DNA of 64,000 nt from Diphasiastrum complanatum. Its lineage: Eukaryota; Streptophyta; Lycopodiopsida; Lycopodiales; Lycopodiaceae. The stretch lies in contig CM055098.1 of the NCBI GenBank assembly GCA_029204225.1, positions 2,475,106 to 2,539,105 of the forward strand, read 5' to 3'. This document shows positions 11,936-22,060 of the stretch, piece by piece. A model generated the notes under the pieces. It was not told where the DNA came from, searched no databases, and saw only the letters and a program-made list of their open reading frames with translations. The translations under genes were made by a program, and so were the position numbers. Numbering within the stretch: position 1 is the first letter of the stretch; the number at the start of each line of letters is the position of its first letter.

Positions 11936-12550
11936 CTTCGCTGCACCCTCCTTGACATTGAAGACAAAGGGCTTATTGGCATTGAGTTTTCTTCTAGGTT
12001 TGCCTTGAAAGATCTAAAGATGTGTCCTTTAAGTAAATGTACTTGCACTACAAATCTATTTTTTTATGCATACATGTATCTATGATCTATGAAAGGCATA
12101 TTGGAATATACCCATTTGCATCTGAACACATGTGCCCAAGGGGAAGATGTTTCTAAATTCTTACTTTAGTTTTCGATTATGTAGCCATATGCATGGACAT
12201 CTTACTTCCGAATTACTTTTTAAGATGGATATCCAGGAATTCAAGAACAACATGAGGTTTGAAAGAATTGAACAACACATATGAGGATCCTTATAGAGCA
12301 CCAAGCCCACTAGGATCTTACCTCACTCCTGGATCTTTTCCAAGCACTCCAATCTCCTCTCCCTGCAATTGGGTCCCCTCTCATTCCACTTAGTTCCCTC
12401 CTAGCACCCAATTCCCCTCTCTCTTTCTCTAGTCACTTCTTGCACTCAACCCTGTTCTAACTCTCAAGACCCTCCATTACACTTGGACCCCTCTTGTCAT
12501 TGGAAGCCGTACTTGATGATAAGCTTTCTTTTAATTGCTACTTCTGGATT
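11936..12550. other. no gene seen
   Basis: Unassigned sequence with a CT-rich patch around 12340-12500; no open frame or RNA gene is recognised. Confidence 0.35.
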
Positions 12551-12690
12551 TAGTATCTAGCCAACCCTTTCCCTTTAATTCTACATGGCATGTTCATTTG
12601 TTAAGTCGCATCAAAATTCTTAGTATCTAGCCAACCCTTTCCATTTAATTATACATGGCATGTTCATTTGTAAAGTCGCAACAAAATTCT
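12551..12690. repeat. 70-bp tandem duplication, two copies
   Basis: Two head-to-tail 70-base copies (12551-12620 and 12621-12690), both starting TAGTATCTAGCCAACCC. I count four substitutions between them and no indels. No coding or structural role is evident. The low divergence relative to the surrounding relics suggests a fairly recent local duplication. Confidence 0.9.
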
Positions 12691-12699
12691 TCAAAGGAA

Positions 12700-13624
12700 A
12701 GTACCATCAAAATTTAAGAGTACTTCGTGTCTCAAAAAAATCCTTGCATAATCGTTAGTTTGTCTCTTGAAACTTGTTGACACTTGTTACTTGCTGTATT
12801 GATGTCTTAGAGTAAAGAATGCGAGTCTTATGAAAGGCATTTGCAAGTGGATGTGACTAACATTCCCATCAATGCTTGGTCATACCTCAATGAAGATGTC
12901 CCTTACCCAACCAAGCGTACATCATAGCCCCTCTACAATGGATATGAATGTGATGTGCTTAGTACTTGTCTATTATTCATCATTCACTCATTGCACTTTC
13001 AAGTAAAGCATTCATTTTCCGTTGTTTTCATATGTCTTATTTTCTTTCAAAGAGGAAGAGGGGGTATCTTCGGCCCTCTATAGTGTATGAATGTCCATGC
13101 TTTTCATATGTTTTGATTCTTTTTCAAAGCCTAGGCATACTCTTCTTTGCTAGATTAGATTATTGGGTTAATCCTATAGTTCTTAAGATACTTGCCCAAA
13201 GCTGTCATGATTGGGTTGCATAGGGCAACCATGCATGTTAGATATCCAGATATGAGGGAAATATGTTCCACAATGTAATATCACATCCATAATTACAAAT
13301 TATGGGACATTATTATTGCCTCCCACTGCAGTAGCACATACTCATCAAAGAATGAAACAAGTATTGACTATCGTTGATAGTTTCAACATGTGAATGATTA
13401 TTATGATGTTTGTTACAAAGGCTAGAGTTGTAAAAGCTTGCAAGAATTTTACACTAAAAAATAACAATATAATTGTTATCCTTCAAAAGCCTTGGTACTT
13501 CCATGTATCTTTGTTGGGGAAAAGCTTTCCTTTCCAAAGTTCACTTGAAGTTCATATCTATCTAAGACATTCTAGCATAACCTGTCACAACCATACATGT
13601 TGTTCATTGGTATTAATGGCTCAC
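12700..13624. other. no gene seen; likely intron 2 of BAGP1-like gene
   Basis: AT-rich with no recognisable coding region on either strand. If the BAGP1-like gene is intact, this is the start (on the minus strand) of its second intron, immediately after the GTGAGC donor. Confidence 0.4.
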
Positions 13625-13722
13625 CTGAAACGTTTTTCTGAGCCGCATTCAATAATTGCATACGGATCTGAAGTACCACTAATATTTGCTGCAATCAAAT
13701 CTTTGGCTGCTAAGAGTTCCAA
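13625..13722 (-). CDS. BAGP1: BAGP1-like exon 2 (C2 domain start)
   Basis: 98 bases between a TTTCAG acceptor and a GTGAGC donor: 32 codons plus two bases, in phase with exon 1 across a 565-base intron. It encodes the first strands of a C2 domain including the calcium-loop-type TSDPY. The split codon AG| fits the serine expected next in this family. Confidence 0.7.
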
Positions 13723-14497
13723 CTGAAATGTACATTTTGACACCAGTCAGAAGGGTCTAGCAACTACAAATCAATAGAGCCTTGGGCAAGTATCTGATGT
13801 TCTGTAACTGTTGTCACAAATCAAACCATTTGGTAGCCAAATACTAGTGTGATCCGTAAGTTGACAAAGACGGATCACACTGATAAGAAGCTAATGATCC
13901 AACGTTGTAGTAATGCAACAAAGTTTAACAAAAAACAATTTCCAGTTTTAATGATTGAAAAACAAAAAATTTAGCAAATGTTCGAATATTATAACTACTT
14001 GATTACAACAATGCTTACAACGTGGACCAGTTATTCGAAAAGAATTTCAAATTTACCTTGACTAAGTAGATGTAGGAGCTTTGCAAATCCAAGCCAGCAG
14101 AATTAGTCTACACAAAAAAGACCAAACATTGCATGTTAAAAATCCAAAAAACAATTCAATTTCTCCTTGTCTCAACTAGCATAGTTCAGCTACAGCAAAA
14201 CAGAAATGATTAGAACTGAAATTGCATTTGCTGCGCATCTTCAGATTTTAGGCTAGACATAACCTATGGATAGTGTCCATATTGTACCTTGTTTGAGCTC
14301 CCATCCAAGATACCTCCTTCATGTCCAGAACCAGGGAAGGGTCGAGATGCAGGATCTCTACCAAAAAGCTTCTCCATATGCCTCAACAAACCAAAGCAAA
14401 TTATGCAAAAAATCGCAATTGCCAATGATACATTCAACTCCCCCCATGATGGTATCAGCGCCTCCATTATGATCTCTGCAGAACTGCCCAATTTCAT
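13625..14497 (-). CDS. BAGP1: BAGP1-like C2/GRAM membrane protein, 5' exons only
   Basis: Two minus-strand exons join in frame. Exon 1 (14497-14288) starts at the first in-frame ATG and encodes 70 residues: a short N-terminus, one hydrophobic segment (residues about 22-38, [17 protein letters not shown]) and a polar linker ending SSNK. Exon 2 (13722-13625) continues [27 protein letters not shown], the beginning of a C2 domain with the conserved SDPY turn. A membrane anchor followed by this C2 opening matches plant BAGP1-type proteins, which continue into GRAM and VASt-like domains. In Arabidopsis BAGP1 takes part in processing of the co-chaperone BAG6 in fungal immunity (family knowledge). 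The rest of the C2 domain and all later exons were not found, so the gene either has a second intron over 13 kb running out of the window or is truncated. C2 recognition is strong; the family name is an inference. Confidence 0.65.
14288..14497 (-). CDS. BAGP1: BAGP1-like exon 1
   Basis: 70 codons, ending AAG before a GTACAA donor (intron phase 0). The frame is also open upstream of the ATG to 14542, but without another ATG, so 14497 is the first possible start. An internal ATG at 14467 (MEALIPSWG) is an alternative start that keeps the membrane segment. Confidence 0.6.
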
Positions 14498-14550
14498 GAT
14501 GTCAATGCCTTTGTCCCCCTTGCTAGGAATTGGCCAATGCAACCACTTTT

Positions 14551-14557
14551 TTTTATA
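14551..14557 (-). promoter_or_regulatory. possible TATA box of BAGP1-like gene
   Basis: The minus strand reads TATAAAA here, followed by a run of A. It lies about 55 bases upstream of the ATG at 14497, the only TATA-like match I noticed close to the start. If the gene has an intron in its 5' UTR, this site is irrelevant. Confidence 0.3.
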
Positions 14558-14559
14558 GC

Positions 14560-15395
14560 ACCTTGCTGCTCAGGAATGCAATAGTTTATTAGTGCAGGGC
14601 ATGAGCCTCAAAAAATTGGATGCATTTTGCTTGGGAAGAAAGCACCTTAAGAGTCACCAATTAGAGTGAACTAAAACATGCCTACTAACAATTTCTATAC
14701 GATGTAACTCTTCCCGGAATTTACCAAACAGAGTGCACTAGAACTTACCAGCTAGACTTTCACAATACTCGTACTGGGATATACTCAGATCTCTACATAC
14801 CTCTTTTGGCACCAAGGCAGCCAAAGGAATCATATCTATCTCTCTCCCTGTTTTATCACCCCCCACACACACACACACACAGAAACGCTGCTTCTATCCT
14901 ACCTCTCCCTAATTTGTATACTCCTTCTGAAGCCTAAAAACAGTACCTTTCTACCTATCTTGAGCAATTAGAAACAGCATTCGGGCAATGAGAAGCGAAA
15001 TGGTGCAGTTGAAAGCAGCTGTGCAATCTTAATCAGAAGAAAGAGATACAATGAGGACCAAAATTGTTACACTAGAAGAAAAAGTGGGCCAACTCTAGGA
15101 TCTGCAAGGGATACTGATACAGAACACAACTACAAAGATCAAAGGGATGGAAAATAGAACCGAGAAGTATAAAAAAGAGGCTCTATCGTGGGCAGCCATT
15201 CTCAAAAAAGATTACGGTAAGCCCTTAACTCATATGTCATCAATCATCTCAGCCATTATCAGAAGAAAGACTCCGAGAACAAAAGGCACATAATATTAGA
15301 GTTTGAGGCAGAAAACGAAGCCAAAAGATTTTTAGAAACAACCCTTAGTCATCATAGCACAAGCCTAAAATGGGAAATGATTGATAGATCTTCTG
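14560..15395. other. upstream region of BAGP1-like gene with (CA)n; LINE 5' remnants
   Basis: No intact gene. A short (CA)n tract lies at 14863-14880. From about 15010 to 15395 the plus strand contains fragmentary lysine- and glutamate-rich coding-like sequence (around MRTKIVTLEEKVGQL) that leads into the LINE reverse transcriptase and may be the remains of its upstream region. This last point is inferred from position. Confidence 0.35.
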
Positions 15396-15399
15396 TTTA

Positions 15400-15885
15400 G
15401 TTCATCTTCGAGAGGCTGAACTCATGACTCATGCTCACAACATCCTTGCACTTATCTTGGCCACTTTACTTAACCAACTCATCATATGTGGATTCCCTCT
15501 GACATGGTGTATCAACATCATCCACCCTATTCTTAAGAGTGGTGACCCTCTAAAGAGAACTACTAAACCATTGTGATTAGGTCACATTGTGGCAAAGCTT
15601 TATGGCACTACCCTCCAAATAGCGGCTGAGATTCGAAGACTACATGCGTTGGGGGGTCAGGCAGGCTTCAGGGCTCAGCACTCTACCATTGACCATGTAT
15701 TCACACTTAGAGTACCATCGGGGTGAGGCAAGGTTGCTCCCTCTCCCCCACACTCTTTGGATTATATATTGATGCGCTAAAGTGTGTCATTGACCAAGAT
15801 GGCGGTATCGGATGCAGACTTGGCGACATTCTCATACACCTTTTACACACATACAACGACATGACTATTTCAGAGCTACCAAAGG
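15400..15885 (+). pseudogene. LINE (non-LTR) reverse transcriptase fragment
   Basis: Plus-strand frames carry GFPLTWCINIIHPILKSGD, KLYGTTLQIAAEIRRLHAL and QAGFRAQHSTIDHVFTLR, then, after a frame change at about 15721, VRQGCSLSPTLFGLYIDALK. These are RT motifs of plant LINEs (G-(V)RQG-x-LSP-TLF). The catalytic YADD region is altered (a YNDM-like stretch near 15855). The fragment has stops, frameshifts and no endonuclease domain, and is abruptly joined to gypsy integrase sequence at about 15885. Confidence 0.75.
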
Positions 15886-15904
15886 GATCTCATTGGTACA
15901 TCCG

Positions 15905-16180
15905 AGGTGTCACAGCTCTACAAGTAGCTAAGTTGTTTGGTCAAGTTGCATGGACTTCTGAGGTCCATTGTGTCTTACAGGGATCCCAAGTTATTATGGG
16001 TAATTTTTGGACAGAGGTGTTTGCCAAGCTGGGAACACAGTTATTGAGCATCCTCAAACGAATGCCCAGACAGAGAGAGTTAATCAAATCTTGGAAGACA
16101 TGCTTCGTGCATATGTTAGTGGTACACAGACAGACTGCGTGAAGCATTTACCCTTAGTAGAATTTGAATATAAATAATGA
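15905..16180 (+). pseudogene. Ty3/gypsy integrase fragment
   Basis: The plus strand encodes [27 protein letters not shown] and, after a frameshift, [20 protein letters not shown], which cover the second half of a gypsy integrase core. It is closely related to the minus-strand copy at 57.2-57.8 kb. The frame ends at a TAA near 16172. It directly adjoins the LINE fragment, so one element probably inserted into the other. Confidence 0.75.
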
Positions 16181-16205
16181 TAACTGATAAGACACAGCCT
16201 ACTCA

Positions 16206-16255
16206 CTTGCCTATGTGCTAGGGTACTGCCAAGTGGCAAGTGTCGACTGTGCATG
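16206..16255 (+). repeat. 50-bp dispersed repeat, copy 1
   Basis: Matches 18287-18336 in the same orientation over 50 bases, with six differences that are all transitions. The core TGCCAAGTGGCAAGTGTCGA contains a TGCCA-AG-TGGCA palindrome. Its place next to gypsy fragments in both cases suggests it is part of an LTR. Confidence 0.7.
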
Positions 16256-16360
16256 TTAAAACTATAATACTATCTATGAAAGAGGCTTGTCGACATTTCC
16301 AAGCTTCATTTCGGGCGGGCTCGAGATATCGTGCAAAGATTATACTAGCTAGGCTCAGTT

Positions 16361-16420
16361 GGTGTGGCATGCCTATACAAAGACCTATACCACCTAGTCT
16401 TTGTATAGGCATGCCACACC
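16361..16420. repeat. perfect 22-bp inverted repeat (hairpin)
   Basis: Left arm 16361-16382 (GGTGTGGCATGCCTATACAA plus AG) and right arm 16399-16420 are exact reverse complements, separated by 16 bases. Pairing continues imperfectly outward for about ten more bases. The RNA would form a strong stem-loop. It could be a small foldback MITE or a hairpin RNA precursor; the sequence alone does not decide. Confidence 0.85.
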
Positions 16421-16424
16421 ACCT

Positions 16425-17368
16425 AAGCCTCTACCACCAACTAATTTTATCTCTAAACGATATATTGAGTCCCAAATGAAGCCTAGCAATGTCGGCAAGC
16501 CCCTTTCCTGACTCTCGTGTGTCTCCATAAGAAATAGAAAATTGCCACCATCCATGAAAGCGTGAAGGTCTCCTGTTATAGACAATGGTCTAACATGATG
16601 AGCAATCACACTATACATGGGTTAGGCTACATGGATGTGCCATTGGTTTAATGAGGCATATGTACATTGCAGCACATTACTTTCCATCATAGACCCCTTT
16701 ATATGTAGAGGATACAGGCTCCTGTTTTCTAATATATTATCTGACATCATATCATATTCATAGAGAGGACAAGTACTACCTTAACGTAACTTTAATGCTC
16801 GGACAAGAAGATGACAAATTGATATTCATGATGAGGAGACCAGCCCTCTACATATCCACGCACTTGACGTTGAAAAGTTGGGTATTCTCGGAACAACTAA
16901 TGGTAGAGACAACTCAATGACTGCATACAACAAGCGCCTTCTTCATTTGAGTGAATCTCATGAGTCAGTCATTTACAATGGCTTGGCTAATTGGCTATTA
17001 TGAACTCACAAAACCAGAAACCTAACGACACTCCACAACACAACAAATTGAACGCTCACCCGATCCTCCCCATAGGATCCAATCCAAATCCCGCCATCGT
17101 GTCGTAGGCCAGAGACTTAATAACAAGCGGGATCCAGCTTCCCTCTGACGACGTCCCATACTGTCGCCAAGACCTTCGGCCTTCTCCCGCTTCTAGCCAT
17201 GCGCACTACCATCCACCTTCTCCTAGATAGATAGCATGAATGGTAAGAGCTCCTCCCCTTTGAATACTTGCAAGGTAGGAGTCTCCATGCCAAGCACATA
17301 TCCTTGATTACGACGAGTGGCATCCTTGATTACGACAAGTAGCATGCATGCAGTCCACGAGTCACTGG
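16425..17368. other. no gene; includes 22-bp tandem pair
   Basis: No coding region recognised. At 17301-17322 and 17323-17344 two copies of a 22-base unit (starting TCCTTGATTACGAC) lie in tandem with two differences. The part from about 17100 to 17440 probably belongs to the LTR of the minus-strand gypsy fragment that follows. Confidence 0.4.
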
Positions 17369-17645
17369 TCAAGTTAATAGGCCCAGTCCAATGTCTAGTT
17401 TCGTGTCAGGTGTGGGACCCAAGGGGTTGGGTCCCTGATATTCCCTACCCCCTAAGAAGACTTTTCTTCTAAGGAAGGAAATCTGGAATCTTTGTCTAAT
17501 GTCTTGTTCCTTTTCCCAAGTGTCCTCATCATCGGAGCTACCTTTCCATCGAACCAAGTACTCAGTCACCTCCCAGTTTCTGAGCCCACGTTGTCTTACA
17601 TCAACAATGGCTTGAGGTTCTAAAGGTAAAGGGTTGACATATCCT
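17369..17645 (-). pseudogene. gypsy chromodomain fragment
   Basis: The minus strand encodes TEYLVRWKGSSDDEDTWEKE, a canonical retrotransposon chromodomain, in the 17369-17569 frame. Reading on, a purine tract (near 17445-17455) marks the probable start of the 3' LTR, so the apparent coding sequence beyond it is LTR. Upstream (higher coordinates) only a short frame-broken piece of pol is left. Confidence 0.8.
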
Positions 17646-17649
17646 CCAA

Positions 17650-18430
17650 CTCAACTAGCTCATCCGCTTGAATCAAACAATCCGTCCCACCGAGTCATTC
17701 CTTTGAACGACTTACTTAGAATCTGACCATCCGATTCTGGATGATCTTATGACCCTAGACTCAACGTGGTCTCCAATTTCTCGAAGACTGCTTGCCAAAA
17801 TTTGCCAGTGAACTAGAGACGATGCGTCACTCAGCACCATGTTACAGTTAGAGTTACCCACCCTACCCTGAGGGCACACACATCTCATAGACGACCTTCA
17901 CGATGATGACAACAATGCATTCCAACACATCTCTAGTACCAAGTCACATCACATCTGTCACATGTACTTTGAATCCCTTGCCCAATGTAAATTGTAAATT
18001 GTAATTATTAAATTGTAAATGGCTAAGTCACCAGCCTGTGGAGACAATTGTAAATTGCAATCTAAATATCTATTATAGTGACTAATTCCGAGATCGCCAA
18101 GGGAGTACTGGGTCTCATGAGAGTCTGCTGGATTGATCTCCTAAAAAGTAGGAAGGGTTGACCGGTCAATGTGACACGTGTCATATGCTCACTGGGACAC
18201 TTGGTCGAGTGCATGAGTGACACTTGTCAGACGGTCAATGGGTCATATGCTCATTGAGATGCTTGGTCAAACTGTCCGCCTACTAGCTTGCCTATGTATC
18301 AAGGTATTGCCAAGTGGCAAGTGTCGATTGTGCATGGAGTTTGCCATGTGTCGACATTAGGATGTGTCAGGGTTAAGGGGTGCTTGAGGGGATATAGTGT
18401 GAGACTTGTCAGGCATTCCCTATCATATTC
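17650..18430. other. no gene; LTR-like sequence before gag
   Basis: No coding region. Around 18160-18280 the phrases GGTCAAT, GTCATATGCTCA and ACTTGGTC recur about 70 bases apart, a short imperfect tandem repeat. The sequence leads into the gypsy gag fragment and may be its decayed leader or LTR. Confidence 0.35.
18287..18336 (+). repeat. 50-bp dispersed repeat, copy 2
   Basis: Second copy of the repeat at 16206-16255, located about 110 bases upstream of the gypsy gag fragment. All six differences are C/T or A/G exchanges, the pattern expected when a methylated repeat decays by deamination. Confidence 0.7.
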
Positions 18431-18439
18431 CTGTACAGC

Positions 18440-19116
18440 TATGGTTGGGAGGAGACTTGCAACAGAGCTCTCATGTTTGCTTGTTGATCTATGTACATTT
18501 GCTTGAGATTGTGACGAATTTGTTGGAGCGTGCAGGATTATGCAGACAATATCGAGAGGCTTTGTTACGCATTCCTCAGGAAGTTCCTATGTACATGCAA
18601 GTATTTCATTTGTGGAGGGACTTCGAGAGAGTATTCGCCCTTTCGTGCGGAAGGAGCAATCTCATGATTTGCGGGGAGCCATCCAGATGGCTTTGTATTA
18701 TGAAGATGGAAAAAAAAAACCCGGATCCTGTTGCAGTAGCTGGTACAGGTGGTCAGCAACCTTGGGGACGCAAGGGCAAATGGAACAAAAAGAGAAAATT
18801 TGAAGGTCAAACCAGTCAGTGGCAAGCTCGGGGTGACCAAAAGGGAAAGGGTGCAGGGGCCCCCAAGGCAAAGGATTGTATGGGCAGCCCAATGCCCAAA
18901 AGGGTCAGCGTCCTTCAATGTTGTCGCCTCAGAACCAAGAACGCGCAAAGAGGGAGAACCTCTACTTTGGATGCTTGGGGCAGCATAGGTGGAAGGAATG
19001 TCCACGGAACTTGATGTGGACCACGTATAATCTTCAGGTGGACCAGATGAACCAGGGTGATGACCCTATGATAGTGGAAGAGATAGAGCAGGAAGCCACG
19101 CGCATGCATGTGTGAG
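18440..19116 (+). pseudogene. Ty3/gypsy gag fragment with degenerate zinc knuckle
   Basis: Overlapping plus-strand frames carry gag core words (QYREALLRIPQEVPMYMQVF, then FVEGLRESIRPFVRKEQ, LRGAIQMALYYEDG). A basic Gly/Lys-rich linker follows, and a zinc-knuckle remnant with FGCLGQHRWKECPRN near 18975-19010. The frame switches at least twice in 600 bases, and an A tract at 18710-18719 is a likely slip point. No protease or pol follows. Confidence 0.75.
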
Positions 19117-19153
19117 CTTTGTCATTGTTGTTCACAGGCTCATTCTGCTGCTT

Positions 19154-19592
19154 TCAAAAAAGTGGCCAACCATGGAAAAAAAGACTCGCACTCATGGCAT
19201 TGGGGAAGGCTTGTTCCCCTCTAACCTTCCGCTTCGTACGAATGGGCCCTCCAGCTCCCAGGGCCTTCCTCCTTTCCTGTATTTGTGTATCAACTCCGAG
19301 CATGGCCTTGCCAGTCATAGCCTTCAATGAGCTTTCAAACATAAAGAAGACTTTAGAAAATACATACATGCTATTGATTTCCTTCATAAAGTAATCCCTG
19401 CCTTTGAAAGACAAGGCCACATAAGCTGTATATAGTGTAAAGAAGACCCAAGGTTTTCAAGTACAAAGGAGTTACTTTTAGAGATTCTTTGACCAACTGA
19501 ACAGACTTACGCTGACCATTTGAACACACTGTCAGAGCTCCTCCAACACAAAAGTACAAACCATAAAAAATACCAAAAGAAAAAGATTTCAT
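19154..19592 (-). other. unrecognised open frames, minus strand
   Basis: Two overlapping minus-strand frames (19154-19420 and 19371-19592) lie just beyond the gag fragment. Their products (with FKGRDYFMKEINSMYVFSK and KAMLGVDTQIQERRKAL) have varied composition but match no family I recognise. A CAG before CTTATGTGG near 19427 could be a splice acceptor. This may be a lone exon of a captured gene or chance. Confidence 0.2.
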
Positions 19593-19599
19593 TCAATAA

Positions 19600-20690
19600 A
19601 CCATTTGGTCGCAATTGTACTCTGAAACAGCATCCGAGGTCAATGCTAAAATAGTTTGGAAAAATAGAGGTATCCATAGTACATACTGGTGATAAAATTT
19701 CAAGTGCGGAGGAATGAGCACATAAAGGTCAAGAATTACATCACCTTGTATCTAAGCATCCAGGGGAAAACAGACCAATCAGCCAGAGGATATGAGAGTC
19801 CCCTTCAAGTTATTAGGAATTTCCAATAGATGAGCGTCAGAGTTATGGCTGATAGATTTGGCGTTAGCTCATACATCTTCTATATACCAGTTGATAGTTC
19901 AACCTGCACTTCACAGTTCAGAATGACCTAAGCTTCACCAGTCTGCCGATTGCTAATGCTCTGCCACCTTAGGCGATGAATCAATCACAATAAAAGCTGA
20001 CAGTACAAGAATTAATAAAAGGAGCTTCATATATGTGATTGGAGTAACGCGGGAGATGGATGCACTCCATTGACAAATGTTGAGAAGAATCGGAGGAGAA
20101 TTGCTGCTATTCAGGAAAAAGGTAGCGTTCAGGAAAGAAAAGAAAAAGCAAAAGAAATGCCACGAAAACGGAAGAATCGATTAGGACGGTTAATTTGCCG
20201 TGTGTCACTTGCAAAATTAATTAGGAGATTATTAAGTCTGTAATGACACTTGGTTGGCTGTGGAGGAAGAGGAATGTGGACTTTGAAGGTCAGGACAAAG
20301 AACACGTGCCCTCTTCCCATCCCCCTTTTAACTAAGATTACTCGGCTGAGGAACCATTGCTCTAAACAAGAATTTTCATCCAATTGAGTCTAAAATCTTG
20401 AGTATTTAAGGTTATCACTTTTAGCTTTGCCGCGATATCAATATGTTGCCGATATTTGATTTAAAAGTTGACGTGTCATTACCACAAGAGATCCAAATTA
20501 GTAGGTTTTATTACTCATTTTTTAATAATGTAGATGCTTTTTCAGCATACACTTGTAAGGCAAAGCACACGTGGTTGAGCATGAGTAGTAGTTTGAAATT
20601 TTAGATTATTTTCAATTATAATTGGCATGGGGCGTTACACACCTAATTAAACAAGTGTCGATTTTCTAGAAGTCAATTTCACACTTTTTG
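19600..20690. other. no gene seen
   Basis: AT-rich spacer without recognisable genes, RNA or repeats on either strand. Confidence 0.35.
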
Positions 20691-22060
20691 AAGAAGCTAT
20701 TTTGGAGAAAGATGCAGGTTCCTTTCGTAGCATATGTTCACCTTCACTTAACAAGCTTGAATTGTTGATATTTGATGTTACTAGGAGGTTTTATATTGAG
20801 TTCATAAATCTTAATTATGGACTACATAGTTTGTGTGTTTGCACGTATGTTGAAGGGATATAATGGTTACTGCAACTAGACAAAAGGATGAGCCAATATT
20901 TCCTACATTGTGTTGATAAATAGACATTACCAAGCATAATGTCTCTCACTATAATCTTTCTTTAAAACTATCCAGGAGCTTATGCATCTCATTCGAGGAT
21001 GGAATTTCCATGTTCCATACAAGAGGGCCCCTTCTTTTTTAAATTTCATTTGTGAGGACACCATATTTTCAAGATTCTGTCCATGAAGGCTGCTTATTTT
21101 AAGTCCAACAATCTACAGCCAATTAAACTTGTAAAAAAAAGAAATCTAAATCACATTATTAATGTTGGGTCCCAAACTCAATCTAGATTGTACATATACT
21201 AAAGAGAAGTATACACATCTTACATATATGGTAATAAAGCTTCTTGATCTATTATATTCATTTGTTAGCACCATCACTTCCATCATCCACATGTTTTTGC
21301 TTTGAACTCCAGATCTAAGAACACATTTGACTAGGTTGCATAAGCATTAGCACTTGCGTACCATTAACGAGCTTTAATTGTTGAGGTGTTCCTATAATCT
21401 TTCAGAACTAAGTTTAGAAATCTTTATTATGGACTATGTAGGCAAGAAAATGGGCCATCATCTCCTACATTGTGCTATATAAATACACCTATTCTAGCAT
21501 AGTGTGTCAGGCATATCCTACTTTAAAAATATGCAAGGCCCACAAACCCCGTTAAAAATTAGGTTCCCAAGAGAGCTCCAAATTTTCAAAGTTCTTTCAT
21601 ATTTTCAAGATTCCATCCATGAGGCTTATTGTGTCCTATATTATGGTGGTCCCCAAACTCAACCTAGACCATACATGTAATGAAAGGGAAACATACATAG
21701 CATTCACACATGGTAATGAAGATTACACTTCCAACCCTTCGAATAAAAATTAGAATGATATGCCTTCACATTTTGGTGTAATGGCTTATCAGCACTAACA
21801 CTTCTAACGTCCATGTGTTCCAACTTTGATTCTCGACACGAAGAACATGTGTAACTAGGCTATGTAAGCGACATCACTTTTATAATGTGTAGCAAGCTTA
21901 AACTATATGGACTAATGTGTGTTTAAAGGCATGATATCAATAATTAACAGCTATCGAGACTCGACACGTGGATGAGCCATTATATCTTACAAGTTTCATC
22001 CAAGAGGTCTCCATGTTTCAAGATTCTATTCATGAAGCCATGATATTTGTTGGAAAAAAT
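20690..22060. repeat. diverged tandem repeat, about 0.55 kb x 3
   Basis: Three related segments follow each other. Shared landmarks recur in the same order: TTATGGACTA (about 20815 and 21430), CCTACATTGTG (20908 and 21462), TTTTCAAGATTC (21064 and 21610, with a variant near 22015), and CCCAAACTCAA (21170 and 21651) followed by a phrase ending TGGTAATAAAG/TGGTAATGAAG (21230 and 21710). Spacing is roughly 530-620 bases. No protein is encoded. It may be a small satellite array or old LTR tandem. Confidence 0.6.

Noticed and set aside
13394-13726. 110-codon plus-strand frame
   Set aside because: Opposite strand to the C2-domain exon, which is clearly the coding one.
16240-16479. Plus- and minus-strand frames across the 22-bp hairpin
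   Set aside because: They owe their similar sequence on both strands to the palindrome; no protein family matches.
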